NCBI GenBank assembly: GCA_030272815.1
Contig: JAJSZT010000003.1
Location: 1-64,000 of the forward strand
DNA: 64,000 nt
Origin: Deltaproteobacteria bacterium
GTDB lineage: Bacteria; Desulfobacterota; Desulfobacteria; Desulfobacterales; ETH-SRB1
Direction of reading: 5' to 3'
Made by a program: the position numbers and the translations under genes. Below are positions 61,630-64,000 of the stretch, in pieces. Position 1 is the first letter of the stretch. Every line of letters starts with the position of its first letter. The notes beneath the pieces were generated by a model that saw only the letters and a list, made by a program, of their open reading frames with translations, had not been told where the DNA came from and ran no database searches.

Positions 61630-61922
61630 GCCCATCTCCTATTACATTAATGTTACAATCCTTTTCGAAAGAAAAGGAAAAAGTTAACGTCTAAAATACA
61701 TCTCTATTCGTAATAGTTCACGATTGTCGGTTTACGGTGAACTTTTGAACCTTTGAACGGCTACATTTATCAAAAGCTTTAAAGAATAAAGGGCTGAATA
61801 AAATTTTTGTGGTCACAGGGGCATAATTTTATGAGGCAAGACCGAATGGGGGGGCTAAAACTACCCAAATATCTCCATTAAAAGTAAGTAGCGTTTATCT
61901 ATGGCTGCTGACAGTTTGCTTG

Positions 61923-62135
61923 TTAAGGAACAGGATCAATTCCTCCCTCGTTAAAAGGATGACATCGAATAATTCTCTTTAAGGCAAAGATTAATCCTTT
62001 AAGCGGACCATAACGCAAAATAGCCTCATATGCATAATTAGAACAGGTGGGATAAAAACGACAAGAAGGACCCAGAACAGGAGACAGTATGTATTGATAC
62101 AACCTGATAAATATTAAAAAAATTCTTTTAATCAT
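61923..62135 (-). CDS. yidD: Membrane protein insertion efficiency factor YidD
   Basis: 70 residues from ATG 62135. [25 protein letters not shown] and [17 protein letters not shown] are diagnostic. The start overlaps the end of rnpA. The 287-bp gap to yidC holds a decayed repeat (GTTCACGATTGTCGGTTTACGG to CGGCTAC, 61708-61765) and no gene. Confidence 0.96.
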   Translation of the reverse strand: MIKRIFLIFIRLYQYILSPVLGPSCRFYPTCSNYAYEAILRYGPLKGLIFALKRIIRCHPFNEGGIDPVP

Positions 62136-62481
62136 GACTAACTGATATTTTATCAAAAATTTTTTGAAGAGATAATAACGCCAGGTCTGAAGTTAGTCCT
62201 GCGGCTTCTTTCTTGGCAATTATATTAATATCCCAAAAACCAGTTATCTTATGCCTGTTTAACCGAAAATATTCACGAAAAATACGTTTGATCCTGTTAC
62301 GTTCTACAGCGTTCCCAACCTTTTTGGATACAGTAACACCCAATCGTGTTCTCTTAAACCTGCCCGGACAGAATAGAACAATAAAATATCTGTTCTGAAG
62401 TTTGATTCCACATCTTGATATTCCAAGAAAATCGGAACGTTTTAAAATTCTATCTGCCTTTGTAAATGGAAAAAAGCGCAA
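62128..62481 (-). CDS. rnpA: Ribonuclease P protein component
   Basis: 117 residues. The best start is TTG 62481 (reading [16 protein letters not shown]), with a weak GAGGG upstream. The RNP signature [28 protein letters not shown] is complete. It is the protein part of RNase P for tRNA 5' maturation. Between rpmH and yidD in the usual order, but separated from rpmH by an unusually long 213 bp. Confidence 0.95.
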   Translation of the reverse strand: MRFFPFTKADRILKRSDFLGISRCGIKLQNRYFIVLFCPGRFKRTRLGVTVSKKVGNAVERNRIKRIFREYFRLNRHKITGFWDINIIAKKEAAGLTSDLALLSLQKIFDKISVSHD

Positions 62482-62694
62482 AAAATATTTGCCCTCTGTA
62501 GCCGAAATCGATAAATTTAATTTTGGCAGCTTCGTAAAAAGCTATATTATGCTGCTTCGCGGCACTGTAACCGAAAATAACTTGTCAATCATATCAAAAG
62601 ATTATGTGATTTAGTTATTTGAAAGTCCATTTTCTTCGTGCCGTAAACTGTCCCGCCTATATTTGTGCGGGATTACTTTGCCGTCCTTCGATTT

Positions 62695-62829
62695 TTAAAC
62701 AACTAAACGCTTTCTCCCTTTCGCTCTCCGCCTGTTAATAACTCTTCTTCCCTGTTTTGTTGACATTCTTTTCAAGAATCCATGTGTTCTGGCTCGTTTA
62801 ATTCTGCTTGGCTGATAAGTTCTTTTCAT
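62695..62829 (-). CDS. rpmH: 50S ribosomal protein L34
   Basis: A 44-residue protein: [19 protein letters not shown], then [20 protein letters not shown] and RLVV. Full-length L34, with AAAGGATTGAATT before ATG 62829. It heads the rpmH-rnpA-yidD-yidC-jag-mnmE set. Confidence 0.97.
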   Translation of the reverse strand: MKRTYQPSRIKRARTHGFLKRMSTKQGRRVINRRRAKGRKRLVV

Positions 62830-62969
62830 AATTCAATCCTTTGAGACCTCTGTAAAACATCACTTCATGCCCGGCACAACCTGATATCAGCAACAACTGG
62901 CCAAAACATAATTTAAAGGGTTTTAAATAAAATGAACGTTTTCTAAGGTCTCCAAAAAAATAGCAAGTA

Positions 62970-63200
62970 ATTAGTGCCTGTCCGAAAAGTATTTTTTTTA
63001 ATACTGGCAATAGGTTCAGCTTATTTACCGATGTGAAGATTTGTGAAAAAGCTATTAGCCATTAGCTATTAGCTCTTAGCTGAATGTGTTATCTGTTTGA
63101 TTTTTTAAGCTAAAAGCTAACTGCTAAAAATCTTCGGTTTGAAAATAGTATCCAACTGACTGTAATTTCAGGTGTTCTGAGTTTTCGTCCAAGCACTAAT
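62970..63200 (+). repeat. MITE-B copy C (full length, longest)
   Basis: ATTAGTGCCTGTCCGAAAAG to GTTTTCGTCCAAGCACTAAT, 231 bp, with clear terminal inverted repeats and the TTAGC-rich interior. It lies in the 494-bp gap between rng and rpmH, where dnaA/oriC sequence is sometimes found. No DnaA-box cluster was seen in the rest of the gap. Confidence 0.9.
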
Positions 63201-63323
63201 TATATAACATATTAAGATAATAATAATTACGATTTTAATAGCCGCAACTCAAATACATAAAATTTTAAAAAAAACACAATGTTTTTATATTGTCAAGCTC
63301 CAAAATTTACCAAAAATTTACTG

Positions 63324-64000
63324 CTATTCTTTGAGAACTTCAAAAATATCAAATTCTTCCATATGAAACTGAGGATTAGGGTATATTACAATCCGTTTGC
63401 CAAGAGTTTGTTCTAAGGAGGTTATTATATGATTTTCTTCGCCGAGAAAAAGATCGGCAATTTTAGAGTTTACCATTAGGGTCAGTTGAACCCCCGCCAT
63501 ATTGGACGCGTCTCGGAGTATCTCCCTGTATATATTATAACAAATTGTTTGTCTGGATATAAGGGAACCCTCTCCGTCGCAATAAAAACAAGGCTCGCAA
63601 AGCATCCTTGTCAGCGACTGTCTAGTCCGTTTGCGGGTCATCTGTATCAAACCCATCTCCGACATCGGAAGAATATGGCTCTTGCTTCTATCTTTTGTTA
63701 GCGCCTTCTTAAGGGCATTAAATATTTTTTCCTGGTTTGATTTTTTTTCAACATCAATAAAATCTATTATAATTATACCGCCTATATCTCTAAGGCGTAT
63801 TTGATATGCTATCTCTTTAACGGCCTCTAAATTTGTCTTTAAAATTGTTTCCTCAAGATTATGCTTGCCGACATATCGACCGGTGTTTACATCTATCGCT
63901 ACAAGGGCTTCCGTTTGTTCAATCACAATATAGCCGCCAGATTTAAGCCACACTTTTCTTCTTAATGCACGTGATATGTCGCCTTCTAAATTATAAGCAT
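63324..64000 (-). CDS. rng: Ribonuclease G (Rne/Rng family), C-terminal part
   Basis: The frame is open to the right edge, so the N-terminal S1 domain is outside. Visible: EGDISRALRRKVWLKSGGYIV, the catalytic VAIDVNTGRYVGK and IIIIDFIDVE (magnesium Asp residues), the zinc-link CEPCFYCDGEG and the small C-terminal domain. The absence of a long RNase E-type tail supports RNase G. It processes rRNA and mRNA 5' ends. Confidence 0.93.
   Translation of the reverse strand, partial: AYNLEGDISRALRRKVWLKSGGYIVIEQTEALVAIDVNTGRYVGKHNLEETILKTNLEAVKEIAYQIRLRDIGGIIIIDFIDVEKKSNQEKIFNALKKALTKDRSKSHILPMSEMGLIQMTRKRTRQSLTRMLCEPCFYCDGEGSLISRQTICYNIYREILRDASNMAGVQLTLMVNSKIADLFLGEENHIITSLEQTLGKRIVIYPNPQFHMEEFDIFEVLKE

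Noticed and set aside
62830-63323. Possible oriC between rpmH and rng
   Set aside because: No cluster of DnaA boxes (TTATCCACA-like) seen; the gap is largely a MITE-B copy.

Overview
The window looks like chromosome of a low-GC, anaerobic sulfate-reducer-type bacterium of the Desulfobacterota (probably Desulfobacterales). This is inferred from gene content, not a marker gene. The evidence is AhbC and AhbD of the siroheme-dependent heme route, a tetraheme cytochrome c, a long PPi-dependent phosphofructokinase, SelA together with an in-frame-UGA HesB/IscA-like selenoprotein gene, and a DVU0524-type FlgM-associated protein. No rRNA, tRNA or CRISPR array was seen.

Left part (1-11.4 kb): an accessory, partly GC-rich island. 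It holds the 5' end of a probable group II intron directly behind a DUF1566 (C-type-lectin-like) gene. It also holds an M14 carboxypeptidase with a lipoprotein partner, a 103-residue unknown, a gingipain-type C25 peptidase, a broken PDDEXK-type nuclease gene and a SARP/BTAD regulator fragment. The island is bounded by two diverged copies of the same segment (about 1.3-2.2 kb and 10.7-11.4 kb). One copy carries a 184-bp inverted-repeat element with a 9-bp target duplication, and the other preserves the empty site.

Middle (11.4-44 kb): mostly housekeeping genes in short operons. They cover sugar phosphates (PPi-PFK, transketolase, PfkB kinase, class II aldolase), heme (hemB-ahbD with a CBS/ACT protein, ahbC), a ClpX-like unfoldase, and a stress/hibernation group (DksA-BON, HPF-CSD). 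A PfkB kinase-CBS-antiporter operon, pyrF/lysC, nnr-tsaE, pdxJ, 7TM-HD/ybeY/phoH, cvpA, mazG-hisH-hisF and a Nudix gene follow.

A scarred stretch (44-47.6 kb) holds reciprocally truncated genes: a VapC-type PIN toxin, a superoxide-reductase-like secreted protein, a type III restriction remnant and a DUF4143 tail. Housekeeping then resumes with selA-(degenerate GGDEF/TPR)-gmhA, fmdB-hemC-cobA/hemD, the selenoprotein gene and a YkgJ-type protein.

Right end (57.5-64 kb): an exact parS site sits next to mnmE-jag-yidC-yidD-rnpA-rpmH, then partial rng. This gene order is typical of the replication-origin neighbourhood.

The most striking non-coding content is several families of small inverted-repeat elements. 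One (about 105-150 bp, seven copies here) has inserted into gene ends and supplies stop codons and short tails to TsaE and CobA/HemD, and truncates an SRPBCC gene. A second (about 200-230 bp, TTAGC-rich) lies between hisH and hisF and at three other places.
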